Positions 5,976 to 15,200 of a stretch of 37,579 bases of DNA are shown one piece after another. A program made the translations under genes and the position numbers. Below the pieces are notes generated by a model. The model ran no database searches, was not told the DNA's origin, and saw only the letters and a program-made list of their open reading frames with translations. Each line of letters begins with the position of its first letter. The first letter of the stretch is position 1. Source of the DNA: Halieaceae bacterium (lineage in GTDB: Bacteria; Pseudomonadota; Gammaproteobacteria; Pseudomonadales; Halieaceae); NCBI GenBank assembly GCA_902547755.1, contig CACCPA010000013.1, positions 1 to 37,579 of the forward strand. Reading direction: 5' to 3'.

Positions 5976-7538
5976 GGTCGCCGGCGGCTTCCCTGAAATA
6001 TCGTAGGTAACACGTGAGATGCCCGATATTTCATTGATGATGCGATTGGAAACGGTCTCAAGCAGTTCGTAAGGCAGGTGCGCCCATTTTGCCGTCATAA
6101 AGTCGATAGTTTGCACAGCACGCAACGCGACAACATACTCGTAACGACGACCGTCGCCTACGACCCCTACCGACTTGACGGGTAGGAATACAGCAAATGC
6201 CTGACTCGTTTTGTCGTACCATCCCGACTTTCTGAGCTCAGAGATAAAAATATCATCAGCACGGCGAAGCAGCTCAGCATACTCATGCTTCACCTCACCC
6301 AAAATACGGACGCCCAGACCGGGTCCGGGGAAAGGATGACGGAAGACCATAGACTCGGGCAATCCGAGCTCCAGGCCGATCTGACGCACCTCATCTTTGA
6401 AGAGCTCGCGCAGCGGCTCCACCAACTCGAGGGCCATATCCTCGGGTAAGCCACCCACGTTGTGGTGCGACTTGATGACGTGTGCCTTGCCCGTTTTTGA
6501 GCCTGCTGACTCGATGACATCAGGGTAGATCGTGCCCTGTGCTAGCCATTTGACCTCGGTCAGCTTCGCGGCCTCTTCGTCAAAAACATCAATGAAGGTG
6601 TTTCCAATAATTTTTCGCTTCGCCTCTGGTTCGGGCACACCGGTAAGACGCGAGAGGAATCGCTCCTGTGCATCAGCGCGAATAACTTTCACACCCATGT
6701 TGGAGGCGAACATCTCCATGACTTGATCGCCTTCGTTGAGGCGCAACAATCCATTGTCAACAAAGACACAGGTCAGCTGATCACCAATGGCCTTATGGAG
6801 CAGTGCAGCAACCACAGATGAGTCAACGCCCCCCGACAGGCCCAAGAGCACCTTATCCGACCCTACTCTCGCTCGTATTGTCTGGATCGCGTCTTCAACA
6901 ATGTTGGCAGGCGTCCACAACGCCTCACAGCCGCAGATATCGATGACAAACCGCGACATGATCTCTTTACCCAACGAGGTATGTGTCACCTCCGGGTGAA
7001 ATTGAATGCCAAACCACGGCATCTCAGCGTGAGCCATGGCGGCAATAGGACAGTTGTCAGTTTCCGCCGTGCGAAGGAATCCCTCAGGGAGTTGAGTCAC
7101 TTTGTCTCCGTGGCTCATCCAAACATCGAGTATCCCCCGACCATTCTCGTCAGTTCGATCGGCAAGACCTGAAAAAAGTCGATCCTTCGTCACGCTTTGA
7201 ATTTCGGCATAGCCAAATTCAGATGAATAAGAGCCCTCGACAGCACCACCCATTTGGACGGCCATGGTCTGCATGCCGTAGCAAATGCCTAGGACAGGGA
7301 GGTCGAGTTCAAAAACGACATTGGCGGCACGCGGTGAATCTTGTTCAGTAACCGACTCAGGACCGCCAGAAAGGATGATGCCCGAGGCGTTAAAGCCACG
7401 TATGTCGGCCTCAGTAACATCCCAGGCATAGATCTCACAGTAAACCCCAATTTCTCGGACGCGACGCGCTATGAGCTGCGTGTATTGGGAGCCAAAATCG
7501 AGAATAAGAATGCGATGCCGATGGATATCCTGGCTCAT
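5961..7538 (-). CDS. guaA: GMP synthase (glutamine-hydrolysing)
   Basis: Converts XMP to GMP with glutamine and ATP, the last step of guanine nucleotide synthesis in the cytoplasm. At 525 residues it equals the E. coli enzyme length. It has a class I glutamine amidotransferase domain (about 1-200) with nucleophile Cys86 in GICYGMQ and the His-Glu pair in FHPEVTHT. The ATP-pyrophosphatase loop SGGVDSS follows at about 235, and then the dimerisation domain ([15 protein letters not shown]). The ATG has GAGGA upstream. It lies 44 bp downstream of guaB as the second gene of guaBA. Despite the inserted element at its 3' end, the reading frame is complete. Confidence 0.98.
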   Translation of the reverse strand: MSQDIHRHRILILDFGSQYTQLIARRVREIGVYCEIYAWDVTEADIRGFNASGIILSGGPESVTEQDSPRAANVVFELDLPVLGICYGMQTMAVQMGGAVEGSYSSEFGYAEIQSVTKDRLFSGLADRTDENGRGILDVWMSHGDKVTQLPEGFLRTAETDNCPIAAMAHAEMPWFGIQFHPEVTHTSLGKEIMSRFVIDICGCEALWTPANIVEDAIQTIRARVGSDKVLLGLSGGVDSSVVAALLHKAIGDQLTCVFVDNGLLRLNEGDQVMEMFASNMGVKVIRADAQERFLSRLTGVPEPEAKRKIIGNTFIDVFDEEAAKLTEVKWLAQGTIYPDVIESAGSKTGKAHVIKSHHNVGGLPEDMALELVEPLRELFKDEVRQIGLELGLPESMVFRHPFPGPGLGVRILGEVKHEYAELLRRADDIFISELRKSGWYDKTSQAFAVFLPVKSVGVVGDGRRYEYVVALRAVQTIDFMTAKWAHLPYELLETVSNRIINEISGISRVTYDISGKPPATIEWE

Positions 7539-7582
7539 CGTGTCCTCACGGTTAAATTGTATGGACTGACTCGCGGCGCGAA

Positions 7583-9052
7583 TCAGCGAACCGGGTAATT
7601 GGGTGCTTCTTTGGTAATTGAGACGTCGTGCACATGCGATTCCGACATGCCCGCAGATGTCACTCTCACAAATTGTGGCTTGGTCCGCATTTCAGGAATG
7701 CTGACGCAACCGGCATAGCCCATGGATGACCGGACGCCACCCATTAGCTGATGGATAATCGCTGAAACAGGCCCTTTGTAGGGAACACGTCCCTCGATAC
7801 CCTCGGGCACCAATTTCTCAGAACCCGCACTAGAGTCCTGAAAGTAACGATCGGACGAACCTTGCTTCTGCGCCATAGCGCCAATCGAACCCATACCTCG
7901 ATATGACTTATAAGTCCGACCCTGAAACAGTTCGACCTCTCCGGGCGCTTCTTCGGTACCAGCAAACATGCCACCCAGCATGACCGAGTGAGCACCGGCT
8001 ACTAGCGCTTTTGATATGTCCCCCGAGAAACGAATGCCGCCGTCGGCAATCAGCGGTATGTCCGTGCTTGCCAGTGCATCCGCCACATTCGACACAGCGC
8101 TGATCTGCGGTACGCCCATGCCGGTGACAATTCGCGTAGTGCAAATTGAGCCAGGGCCAATACCGACTTTGACACCATCAGCACCCGCATCAGCCAGCGC
8201 AAGTGCTGCGTCTCCGGTCGCAATGTTGCCGCCGATTACATCGACCCTCGGGTAGTTATCTTTGATCCCGCGAACACGATTCAGAACATTCATGGAATGG
8301 CCATGAGCGGTGTCGACCACCAATACATCAACCCCAGCAGTCACCAGAGCGTCCACACGCTCATCAGTGTCTGCGCCCGTGCCTACTGAGGCACCTGCTC
8401 GCAATTGCCCGTACTGGTCTTTACAAGCGTCAGGAAACGACTCTGCCTTGTCGAAATCCTTGACTGTGATCAGGCCTTTTAACGCTCCGGCGTCATCTAC
8501 AACCAGAATTTTCTCGATACGGTGCTGATGTAAGAGCCGCTGCACTTCGTCCGAGCTGGCACCCTCTTTCACAGTTACTAGCTGATTTCGAGGCGTCATG
8601 ATCGCCGAAATCGATTGCGAGGTATCCGTTTCGAATCGTAGATCGCGTCGGGTAACAATACCGGCGAGGTCACCGTCCTTCATAACGGGAACACCCGAGA
8701 TACCGTTCGCTCGTGTCAACTCAATGAGCTCTGCAATCGTAGCCGTGTGATCGATAGTGATTGGATCTTTAACGACACCACTCTCGAATTTCTTAACGCG
8801 TCGGACTTGCTCTGCCTGCTCTTGTATCGTGAGGTTCTTGTGAACGATACCAATGCCACCCTCTTGAGCGAGCGCAATGGCTAGACCCGCTTCGGTCACG
8901 GTATCCATAGCCGCCGACACCAGTGGTAAGTTCAAATTGATGTTCCGAGTCAGTTTTGTGACGAGCGAAACGTCCTTCGCAGTTACCTCGGAGTAACCAG
9001 GGAGAAGGAGCACGTCATCAAACGTAAGCGCTTCTTGAGCGATTCGTAACAT
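7583..9052 (-). CDS. guaB: Inosine-5'-monophosphate dehydrogenase
   Basis: Oxidises IMP to XMP with NAD+, the committed step to guanine nucleotides. It is about 489 residues. The N-terminus [18 protein letters not shown] matches the family. Two CBS domains lie at about 95-205. The catalytic loop [13 protein letters not shown] carries the Cys that attacks IMP, and the flap region YKSYRGMGS follows. The start is taken at ATG 9052 because GAGG lies 5 bases upstream; a TTG one codon earlier is unlikely. It is divergent from xseA, as in E. coli. Confidence 0.97.
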   Translation of the reverse strand: MLRIAQEALTFDDVLLLPGYSEVTAKDVSLVTKLTRNINLNLPLVSAAMDTVTEAGLAIALAQEGGIGIVHKNLTIQEQAEQVRRVKKFESGVVKDPITIDHTATIAELIELTRANGISGVPVMKDGDLAGIVTRRDLRFETDTSQSISAIMTPRNQLVTVKEGASSDEVQRLLHQHRIEKILVVDDAGALKGLITVKDFDKAESFPDACKDQYGQLRAGASVGTGADTDERVDALVTAGVDVLVVDTAHGHSMNVLNRVRGIKDNYPRVDVIGGNIATGDAALALADAGADGVKVGIGPGSICTTRIVTGMGVPQISAVSNVADALASTDIPLIADGGIRFSGDISKALVAGAHSVMLGGMFAGTEEAPGEVELFQGRTYKSYRGMGSIGAMAQKQGSSDRYFQDSSAGSEKLVPEGIEGRVPYKGPVSAIIHQLMGGVRSSMGYAGCVSIPEMRTKPQFVRVTSAGMSESHVHDVSITKEAPNYPVR

Positions 9053-9088
9053 CAAGACCTCGTGGTTGTCGCGTTTAGTAAACCCAAT

Positions 9089-9117
9089 ATTGTACGCTTA
9101 AGGTTAAATCTGAACAA
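9089..9117 (-). promoter_or_regulatory. Sigma70-type promoter of guaBA
   Basis: On the minus strand, TTGTTC (9112-9117) and TACAAT (9089-9094) are separated by exactly 17 bases. The predicted start near 9082 gives a leader of about 30 bases before the guaB ATG. Confidence 0.6.
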
Positions 9118-9141
9118 TCTCGACAAATTCGCAGAACACGC

Positions 9142-10491
9142 ATGCCTTTGCCCAAACCAACCCCTGTTAGCGTCAGTGAACTGAACCGAAAAGCGAAATC
9201 GCTTTTAGAAAATCACCTGGGTGAAGTGTGCGTTGAAGCCGAGATTGGTGATCTATCAAAACCCAATTCGGGGCACTGGTACTTCTCACTGAAGGATGGG
9301 CGTTCTCAACTGAGATGCGCCATGTTTAGACGCGCCAATCTATCGGTGAAATTTCAGCCTAAAATTGGCGACTCCGTCATCGTGCGCGGTCTGTTGTCCA
9401 TCTACGAAGCACGTGGCGACTACCAGCTCATTGTTGATCAAATGGAGGCATCGGGAGACGGGGCACTTCAACGCCAACTCGAGGCTCTAAAACAAAAGCT
9501 TCAATTGGAAGGGCTTTTTGACTCTGCTCGAAAACTACCTGTGCCGGAGCACTGTGAGCGAATTGGCGTCATCACTTCACCAACGGGTGCCGCCATTGAG
9601 GACATCATCAGCGTGCTGGGCCGACGCTCGCCCTCCAGCTATATCGCATTATTTCCCGTGCAAGTTCAAGGATCGGTTGCCGCACAGCAGATTGCAGATG
9701 CAATTGATGAAGCGAATAGGCTGGTCACCACTAAGCAACGCGCGCTCGATGTCTTAATCGTTGGTAGAGGTGGTGGATCGCTCGAAGATCTGTGGTGTTT
9801 CAATGAAGAAATCGTAGCTCGGGCGATTGAAAGATCGACCATACCCATCGTTTCAGCAGTGGGGCATGAAATCGACTTCAGTGTGTCGGATTTGGTGGCA
9901 GACATCAGAGCCGCCACCCCTTCTCAAGCCGCTGAGCTGGTAACGCGCGACAGCCTCGAGTGGCTACAGCTCATCGATAGCCACTGCGCTCGACTGAAAC
10001 TACTGACTCAGCAGAAACTGAACGCACGCCGGGCGACAGTGGCAAACCTCAAAGCGCGGCTAACCCATCCAAGACAACGATTAGCGCTCATTCAAGAGCG
10101 ACTGAGTCGTGCAAAAGAGCGGGCGAGCCTGCTGATGAAGCAACACATAACGAGAGATAAGCAACGGCTTAATCAAGCTCGCCTATCCCTTTCTGCGGCA
10201 TCACCACAGATGATCATCAAAGCGAGGAAAGAAGCGGTTCGTGCACTAGGTGAACGCCTCCCATCCCAAATTGAGAAAGTGATTCGACGAGACTCTCAGC
10301 GCGTTGATCATCTCAAAACATTACTAACAAGCCTCAGCCCACTGGCCACGCTAGAGCGAGGCTACGCCATTGTCAGCAACGAACAGGGCCAGGTGATCAC
10401 AGATAGCAGTGCGGCGAATATAGGGGATACGGTATCGGTACGCCTACATCGCGGTGGACTGACAACCGTGGTTTCGGAAACTCAGGACTGA
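9142..10491 (+). CDS. xseA: Exodeoxyribonuclease VII large subunit
   Basis: Large subunit of the single-strand DNA exonuclease that, with XseB, degrades ssDNA to oligonucleotides. It is 449 residues, typical. The N-terminal OB-fold (about 1-100) contains the GHWYFSLKDGRSQLRCAMF block. The catalytic region has GVITSPTGAAIEDI and LIVGRGGGSLEDLWCFNE, then the VSAVGHEIDFS motif. A long coiled-coil (about 255-380) and the conserved LATLERGYAIV end follow. xseB is not adjacent. The divergent guaB neighbour matches E. coli synteny. Confidence 0.97.
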   Translation: MPLPKPTPVSVSELNRKAKSLLENHLGEVCVEAEIGDLSKPNSGHWYFSLKDGRSQLRCAMFRRANLSVKFQPKIGDSVIVRGLLSIYEARGDYQLIVDQMEASGDGALQRQLEALKQKLQLEGLFDSARKLPVPEHCERIGVITSPTGAAIEDIISVLGRRSPSSYIALFPVQVQGSVAAQQIADAIDEANRLVTTKQRALDVLIVGRGGGSLEDLWCFNEEIVARAIERSTIPIVSAVGHEIDFSVSDLVADIRAATPSQAAELVTRDSLEWLQLIDSHCARLKLLTQQKLNARRATVANLKARLTHPRQRLALIQERLSRAKERASLLMKQHITRDKQRLNQARLSLSAASPQMIIKARKEAVRALGERLPSQIEKVIRRDSQRVDHLKTLLTSLSPLATLERGYAIVSNEQGQVITDSSAANIGDTVSVRLHRGGLTTVVSETQD

Positions 10492-10516
10492 GAGCTAATT
10501 TCCCGAAAAGCCCTGG

Positions 10517-11164
10517 TTAATACTTTGCAGGCAACCGGGTATTGATGACGATGTGGCGCCCCTCAAAACGGATATACTCACCGATCGTGAGATCTTTCAG
10601 TATGCGAGCGACCATCTCGCGAGATGCACCGACACGATCAGCAATGTCCTGCTGAGTCAGTTTCTCCGGCACAAACAAGGTGCCGTCACCGCGCTCGTGG
10701 GATAGATCCATCAGAACGTTTGCCACCCGCCCGTAAACGTCTTGCAAGGCAAGATTCTTAACGTCGGTTGTCAGCTTGCGAACGCGCGCTGCAAGGTTAC
10801 CGAGCAACTGCTGCGTAATACCGGGGTTGTCCGTGAGGACCCTTGAGAAATCCCCTTTTTTGACGATCCTAAACTGACACGGCTCTACCGTTCTTACCGA
10901 CGCTGATCGCGCCGAGTCGTCTAACAGTGCAAGCTCACCAAAGTAATCGCCCACACCCAATGAATTCATGATGAATTCTTTGCCGTTCTTGTCGCTGCAA
11001 TAGACTTTCACTCGACCCGACTCGATGACATACAACGCATCGGCGGGTTCATTTTCCTGAATGACCACCGTGTTTTTTGGGTAATTTTCGGACGAGCTCG
11101 AATCCTCGAGCGCTGCCAATTCTTCTCTGCTCAGGCCGTGGAATATTTCGACTTGGTCTAGCAT
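10517..11164 (-). CDS. Crp/Fnr-family transcription regulator with intact cyclic-nucleotide pocket
   Basis: 215 residues: a cyclic-nucleotide-binding beta-roll (about 10-110), a dimerisation helix, and a Crp-type winged helix. The phosphate-binding cassette reads FGELALL..SARSASV. Glu77 and Arg86-Ser87 align with the residues that hold cAMP in E. coli CRP. No FNR-type N-terminal cysteine cluster is present. The recognition helix ASREMVARIL keeps the R-E-xxx-R contacts of CRP, so TGTGA-like half-sites are expected. It is divergent from the cyclase-containing signalling operon (130 bp gap), suggesting it reads that cyclase's product; this is inference. It is not clearly the housekeeping Crp/Vfr. 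Confidence 0.88.
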   Translation of the reverse strand: MLDQVEIFHGLSREELAALEDSSSSENYPKNTVVIQENEPADALYVIESGRVKVYCSDKNGKEFIMNSLGVGDYFGELALLDDSARSASVRTVEPCQFRIVKKGDFSRVLTDNPGITQQLLGNLAARVRKLTTDVKNLALQDVYGRVANVLMDLSHERGDGTLFVPEKLTQQDIADRVGASREMVARILKDLTIGEYIRFEGRHIVINTRLPAKY

Positions 11165-11177
11165 GACAACTTACTCT

Positions 11178-11194
11178 TTGTGCAATATTTACAA
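11178..11194. promoter_or_regulatory. Candidate operator upstream of the Crp-like gene
   Basis: An imperfect palindrome with TTGT and ACAA ends, 17 bases long, lies 14 bp before the Crp-like start codon. One half contains TGTG, resembling CRP half-sites. It could mediate autoregulation. The match to the CRP consensus is partial. Confidence 0.25.
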
Positions 11195-11293
11195 TTCTAT
11201 CTTAAGCTTTCGCTCTCGCCTATCCCCACTAGTGCAAAGTCTTAAGCGCGATATACTTCACTTCGAAGAAACTCATGAATTGGCTCAATATTA

Positions 11294-12730
11294 GTGTCGG
11301 AAACTGACTTAAATCGCGCATCCACGCTCGGAATGGAGCTAATTCCGCAGTTGGGCGAACTCAAAAAGCAAGGCACCGACGAGCTGGCTGATGATCTCTC
11401 TGCCCTATCTGTTGCCATTGAGCGGCTAAATGCGATGGTGTCTGGTGGCGAATCCAACCGACATGACCTGCTGAATGCCGTTGCGGCGGTAAAGGGTTAT
11501 TCCGAAATGCTGCTGGATTCGAACGACTCAGTCATAGAGACAATACGGTCGACAATCAGAAAAATGATTGATGAGCTAACAGCCACCTCGGGGGCATCAA
11601 AAACGCCGGAAAGCCTGCCTCAATTGACCCGCTCCTTGGACACGTTTGAAGGTTGCACCATCCTTGTCGTCGACGACCTACCTGACAATCTCGACCTCAT
11701 GTCACGCCTGCTCGGAAAAATGCAGTGCGAGGTGATAACCGCTGAGTCGGGTAGTGAGGCTTTAAACCGATTAAAAGATACTGAGATCGATATTGTACTG
11801 CTCGACCTTGTCATGCCTGATATTGATGGTCGAGAGGTCTTGGCACAGATTAAAGCCGACGAACACCTTCGCGCACTACCGGTCATCATGATCTCGGGTC
11901 GCCAGGACATGGACCAGATTATTGACTGCATTCAGGTGGGTGCTGACGATTACCTGCTCAAACCCGTTAATTCAGTGCTGCTCAGTGCGCGCATTAAGTC
12001 AGGCATCGAACGCAAGCGCTGGCACGACAAAGAAGAGCAATACCGCGAGCAGCTTGAGAAACGTGAGCAATTCATCCGGCAAACCTTCGGACGCTATAGT
12101 TCAGATGCGATCGTTGAAGAGATTCTAGAAAAACCTGAAGGCCTTCAGCTTGGTGGAGACCTTCGGAATGTAACGTTAATGATGAGCGACATCCGAAGCT
12201 TTACAACACTAGTTGAGCACCTGCCACCCGAGCAGGTGGTCGCGCTGCTGAATCGCTATCTCGGCAAAATGACCGATATTATCCTGCGTCATGGCGGCAC
12301 CATTGATGAATTTTTGGGTGATGCTGTACTGGCAGCCTTCGGTGCGCCCACGGAGTCCGAGGAACACGCGACACAAGCCGTCACCTGTGCCATCGAAATG
12401 CAAGCGGCCATGGTGGAGGTTAATGCAGAGAACAAGGCTGATGGACTGCCTGAAGTGGAGATGGCTATTGCGCTCAATACCGGTGAGGTGGTCGCAGGCA
12501 ACATCGGCTCGGAGCGCCGCTCCAAATATGGTTTTGTAGGACATCAGGTCAACGTGACATCGCGCATAGAAGACCACGCACGACCCAATGAAATACTGGT
12601 ATCCGAGCAAACACTACTGGCTGCGGATCAGAGTCGATTCATCGTGGGCGATAGTAGGACAGTTCATGCCAAGGGTATGGCTGGCACCTTGACCGTTTAT
12701 CCCATCGAGGGAGCATTACGCGATGAGTAA
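11294..12730 (+). CDS. Response regulator with class III nucleotide cyclase output
   Basis: 478 residues with three parts. First is a degenerate histidine-kinase DHp-like helix (RHDLLNAVAAVKGYSEML, His57). Second is a receiver domain (about 120-240) with DD near 127, phosphoacceptor Asp171 in LLDLVMP and Lys223 in LLKPVN. Third, after a helical linker, is a class III cyclase domain (about 288-470). Metal-binding Asp299 (MMSDIRSF) and Asp343 (FLGDAVLAAF) and the transition-state Asn420/Arg424 (VNVTSR) are present, so catalysis is likely. The purine-selecting positions are Glu339 and Gly413 rather than the Lys and Asp/Thr typical of adenylate cyclases. The start is GTG at 11294 with no strong ribosome binding site; a later ATG (codon 14) is possible. 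The next gene overlaps by 8 bp. Confidence 0.88.
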   Translation: MSETDLNRASTLGMELIPQLGELKKQGTDELADDLSALSVAIERLNAMVSGGESNRHDLLNAVAAVKGYSEMLLDSNDSVIETIRSTIRKMIDELTATSGASKTPESLPQLTRSLDTFEGCTILVVDDLPDNLDLMSRLLGKMQCEVITAESGSEALNRLKDTEIDIVLLDLVMPDIDGREVLAQIKADEHLRALPVIMISGRQDMDQIIDCIQVGADDYLLKPVNSVLLSARIKSGIERKRWHDKEEQYREQLEKREQFIRQTFGRYSSDAIVEEILEKPEGLQLGGDLRNVTLMMSDIRSFTTLVEHLPPEQVVALLNRYLGKMTDIILRHGGTIDEFLGDAVLAAFGAPTESEEHATQAVTCAIEMQAAMVEVNAENKADGLPEVEMAIALNTGEVVAGNIGSERRSKYGFVGHQVNVTSRIEDHARPNEILVSEQTLLAADQSRFIVGDSRTVHAKGMAGTLTVYPIEGALRDE

Positions 12731-13103
12731 CTACGCGGTTTTGCTGGTAGAGGACAATGACATCAATCGCGACATGCTAACGCGACGATTAACACGAGCA
12801 GGCCTCACGGTCGTCACTGCCGCTGATGGTGTTTCTGCACTGGAAATGATGCGAGAACATCAGCCAGGCGTTGTGCTAATGGATATGACACTACCTATCC
12901 TTGACGGCTGGGAGGCTACACAGAAGGCAAAAGAAGATCCTGCCATTGCCGAGATACCGATTATCGCGCTGACAGCACATGCGATGGCGGCAGACAAAGA
13001 GCGCGCCATGAGCGCCGGCTGCAGTGAATACAAGACCAAACCCATCGACTTTCCTGCACTACTAGCAAAGATTTATCAGTTCTTAGAAGGCAGTGATGTA
13101 TGA
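12723..13103 (+). CDS. Single-domain response regulator (CheY-like)
   Basis: 126 residues, a receiver domain only: acidic pair Glu10-Asp11, phosphoacceptor Asp54 in VLMDMTLP, the conserved Thr/Ala region ALTAHAM, and Lys in YKTKPID (about 104). It has no output domain, so it probably relays phosphate or docks to a partner. It overlaps the cyclase gene upstream by 8 bp and the kinase gene downstream by 4 bp (ATGA), so the three proteins are made together. Such small regulators next to a kinase without its own receiver usually form a phosphorelay. Confidence 0.93.
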   Translation: MSNYAVLLVEDNDINRDMLTRRLTRAGLTVVTAADGVSALEMMREHQPGVVLMDMTLPILDGWEATQKAKEDPAIAEIPIIALTAHAMAADKERAMSAGCSEYKTKPIDFPALLAKIYQFLEGSDV

Positions 13104-14614
13104 TCACTGCACGCCTCGGGCTCCGAGCCCGCCTCTATCTTGCATCAGCTTCGATATTGATGCTGTTCGCATTCAATGTCGTTACTCACCTTTGGGGCAG
13201 TTACGCGCGAAGCGAGAGTGTAATGGCGTATCGTATTGCAACAGAGGCAACAGGCCTTGTTAGGGGAATTCAGCAGGGTCTGGCAACTGAGCACCAGCGC
13301 GTTCAGGTATTGGCGGCACTCCGGGAAACCAATGCTCCCATAAGGGCGACACAGCGGGATCAGGCCAATGCTGAACTAGCGTCGATTTCTGACCAGCTAC
13401 GTGCCTTGGGTGGCCTTAGCGACGTACAGACCGAAACAGCGTTCCGTGAGTTTTACAAAGCCGCATCGGACCTGCTTGACGAGTGGATTCAGTTTTATCG
13501 CAATTACAACAACTCTAGCTTGCCCACCCGTCTGACGGCAAATGCCTACGACAACACCATCGACAGCCTGCGCACACTGGCCGATCAGCAGAGCGCGGTG
13601 GCCCTGGAGCGGTCGACGGTAATCGACAACACCATTCAACTTACCGACCGCATTACCATCATTGCCTTCGTCAGCTCCATCACAATCACCTTGGTTCTGA
13701 TATTGACGCTGATCAGAACAACAAACGCCTCGCTGTTCAGATTGCGTGTTGGTGTGGAGCGCTTTGGCGCGGGCGATTTAACCCACAGAATCGATGAAAA
13801 TCGCGATGCGGGCGAGATTGCTAACCTCGCTCAAACATTTAATGAGATGTCGGCATCGCTGCAGACCGCCATGTCAGACCTCAACGAGGCTCGTGCTGAT
13901 GCAGAGGCTGCTAATGAGGCGAAGAGCATGTTCCTCGCCAACGTCTCGCATGAATTACGGACACCACTGAACGCCATTATTGGCTATTCCGAAATGCTCC
14001 AAGACGAACTGGGAGACGGTGACGCGATAGATCGCGATCAATTTCATCATGACCTCACGACCATTATTTTTTCGGGTCGACAGTTGCTGGCGCTCATCAA
14101 TGACATCTTAGATCTTTCGAAAATCGAGACGGGCAAAATGTCTGTCAGTGTCGAGCCTTTCAATGCGGCAGGATTGGTGGTTCAAGTCTGTGATGCACTG
14201 TCGCCGTTGTTAGCGCAAAACAAAAACAGACTCGAACTCGATATCAGTGGTGCACAGGATTCAGAAGTCGAGAGCGATCCCGCAAAAGTCCAGCAGATAC
14301 TCACCAACCTTTTTTCAAACGCCTGCAAGTTCACAAAAAATGGTGTTATCACAGTGACCGCAGATATCCGCGACGACTACTTGCATCTTAGTGTGGCAGA
14401 CAGCGGTATCGGCATGACCGAGGAGCAGCAGGCGAAGGTTTTTCAGGCCTTTGTGCAAGCTGACAGTAAAACCAGTGTTAACTACGGTGGTACAGGTCTA
14501 GGGTTGGCTATCGTGAGCAGCTTTTGTGACATGCTGGGCGGATCAGTGGGACTCTCCTCCACACCCGGTGAAGGATCTCGGTTCGACGTTAGTCTTCCAA
14601 TTGCCCCAATGTGA
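13100..14614 (+). CDS. Membrane sensor histidine kinase
   Basis: 504 residues. TM1 (about 11-31), a periplasmic helical sensor domain (32-182) and TM2 (about 184-205) are followed by HAMP (about 206-260), a short coiled-coil, a DHp domain with phospho-acceptor His284 in SHELRTPLNAII, and a HATPase domain with N-box (NLFSNACKF), DSGIGM and GGTGLGLAI. No receiver or HPt is attached. It is the last gene of the cyclase-receiver-kinase operon and likely phosphorylates one or both receivers. The periplasmic ligand is unknown. Its 3' end overlaps the convergent lipoprotein gene by 26 bp. Confidence 0.93.
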   Translation: MITARLGLRARLYLASASILMLFAFNVVTHLWGSYARSESVMAYRIATEATGLVRGIQQGLATEHQRVQVLAALRETNAPIRATQRDQANAELASISDQLRALGGLSDVQTETAFREFYKAASDLLDEWIQFYRNYNNSSLPTRLTANAYDNTIDSLRTLADQQSAVALERSTVIDNTIQLTDRITIIAFVSSITITLVLILTLIRTTNASLFRLRVGVERFGAGDLTHRIDENRDAGEIANLAQTFNEMSASLQTAMSDLNEARADAEAANEAKSMFLANVSHELRTPLNAIIGYSEMLQDELGDGDAIDRDQFHHDLTTIIFSGRQLLALINDILDLSKIETGKMSVSVEPFNAAGLVVQVCDALSPLLAQNKNRLELDISGAQDSEVESDPAKVQQILTNLFSNACKFTKNGVITVTADIRDDYLHLSVADSGIGMTEEQQAKVFQAFVQADSKTSVNYGGTGLGLAIVSSFCDMLGGSVGLSSTPGEGSRFDVSLPIAPM

Positions 14615-15158
14615 GCTCGCGAAGCCGTTTTAGAACGGCCTCCCGCTTCTTCAGATCGCTCGCTAACTTGGAGTTTTTCTTACCCAGCTCAGACACACGG
14701 TCCTCAAGCTGCGTCAGCAAGGCCAGCGCCAAAGACATGATTTCAGCCCGATCATCCAATGCTTGCGACGAATTACCATCCTTACGGTCTGCGCGAAGCA
14801 CAGCGATAAAGGCCAGCCCAATTTCGGCTTCTCGTTGCGCATTATCAGATTCAGCATCTGCATGGCGTTCGAAATAGCTGAGCGCCTGAGCATAGTCCCG
14901 AGCAGCTAACGCTCTGACGCCACGATCGAAGTACGTTTCCTCAGGTTCGGCCACCACTTCGGAACAATCGCAATTCGCAACGACAATTGAATCTGGAATG
15001 TTGAGCTCTGGCAGGGTTTCACTCACTACCGCGGAAGACGTCTCGACGGGTGCAGACACCTCCCGTTCCGCGACTGGGGCGGTCTGACAAGCGGCTAGCA
15101 AGACACTTGCCATTAGTGCCGACGAAGGGAGCCATCGCTTGTGTCTGAACGTGTTCAT
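14589..15158 (-). CDS. Predicted lipoprotein with helical C-terminal domain
   Basis: About 189 residues from the ATG at 15158, chosen because it puts a basic n-region and the lipobox SVLLAAC (Cys24) at normal signal-peptide spacing; an upstream start would add ten unlikely residues. The mature part has a low-complexity Val/Glu/Ala stretch, a TPR-like helical region (YFDRGVRALAARDYAQALSYFERHA) and a C-terminal coiled-coil (LEDRVSELGKKNSKLASDL). It resembles YfhG/QseG-like or other lipoproteins beside kinases only in general layout. Its stop overlaps the kinase 3' end. It may help sense envelope signals for that kinase (inference). Confidence 0.75.
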   Translation of the reverse strand: MNTFRHKRWLPSSALMASVLLAACQTAPVAEREVSAPVETSSAVVSETLPELNIPDSIVVANCDCSEVVAEPEETYFDRGVRALAARDYAQALSYFERHADAESDNAQREAEIGLAFIAVLRADRKDGNSSQALDDRAEIMSLALALLTQLEDRVSELGKKNSKLASDLKKREAVLKRLRELTLGQLED

Positions 15159-15200
15159 GGCTGGAGAATAGCAGTCTTTTAGCGTCACGTTATGACTAAT

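Noticed and set aside
12209-12610. Open frame of 133 codons opposite the cyclase domain
   Set aside because: Antisense shadow of a clear cyclase domain; no independent signals.
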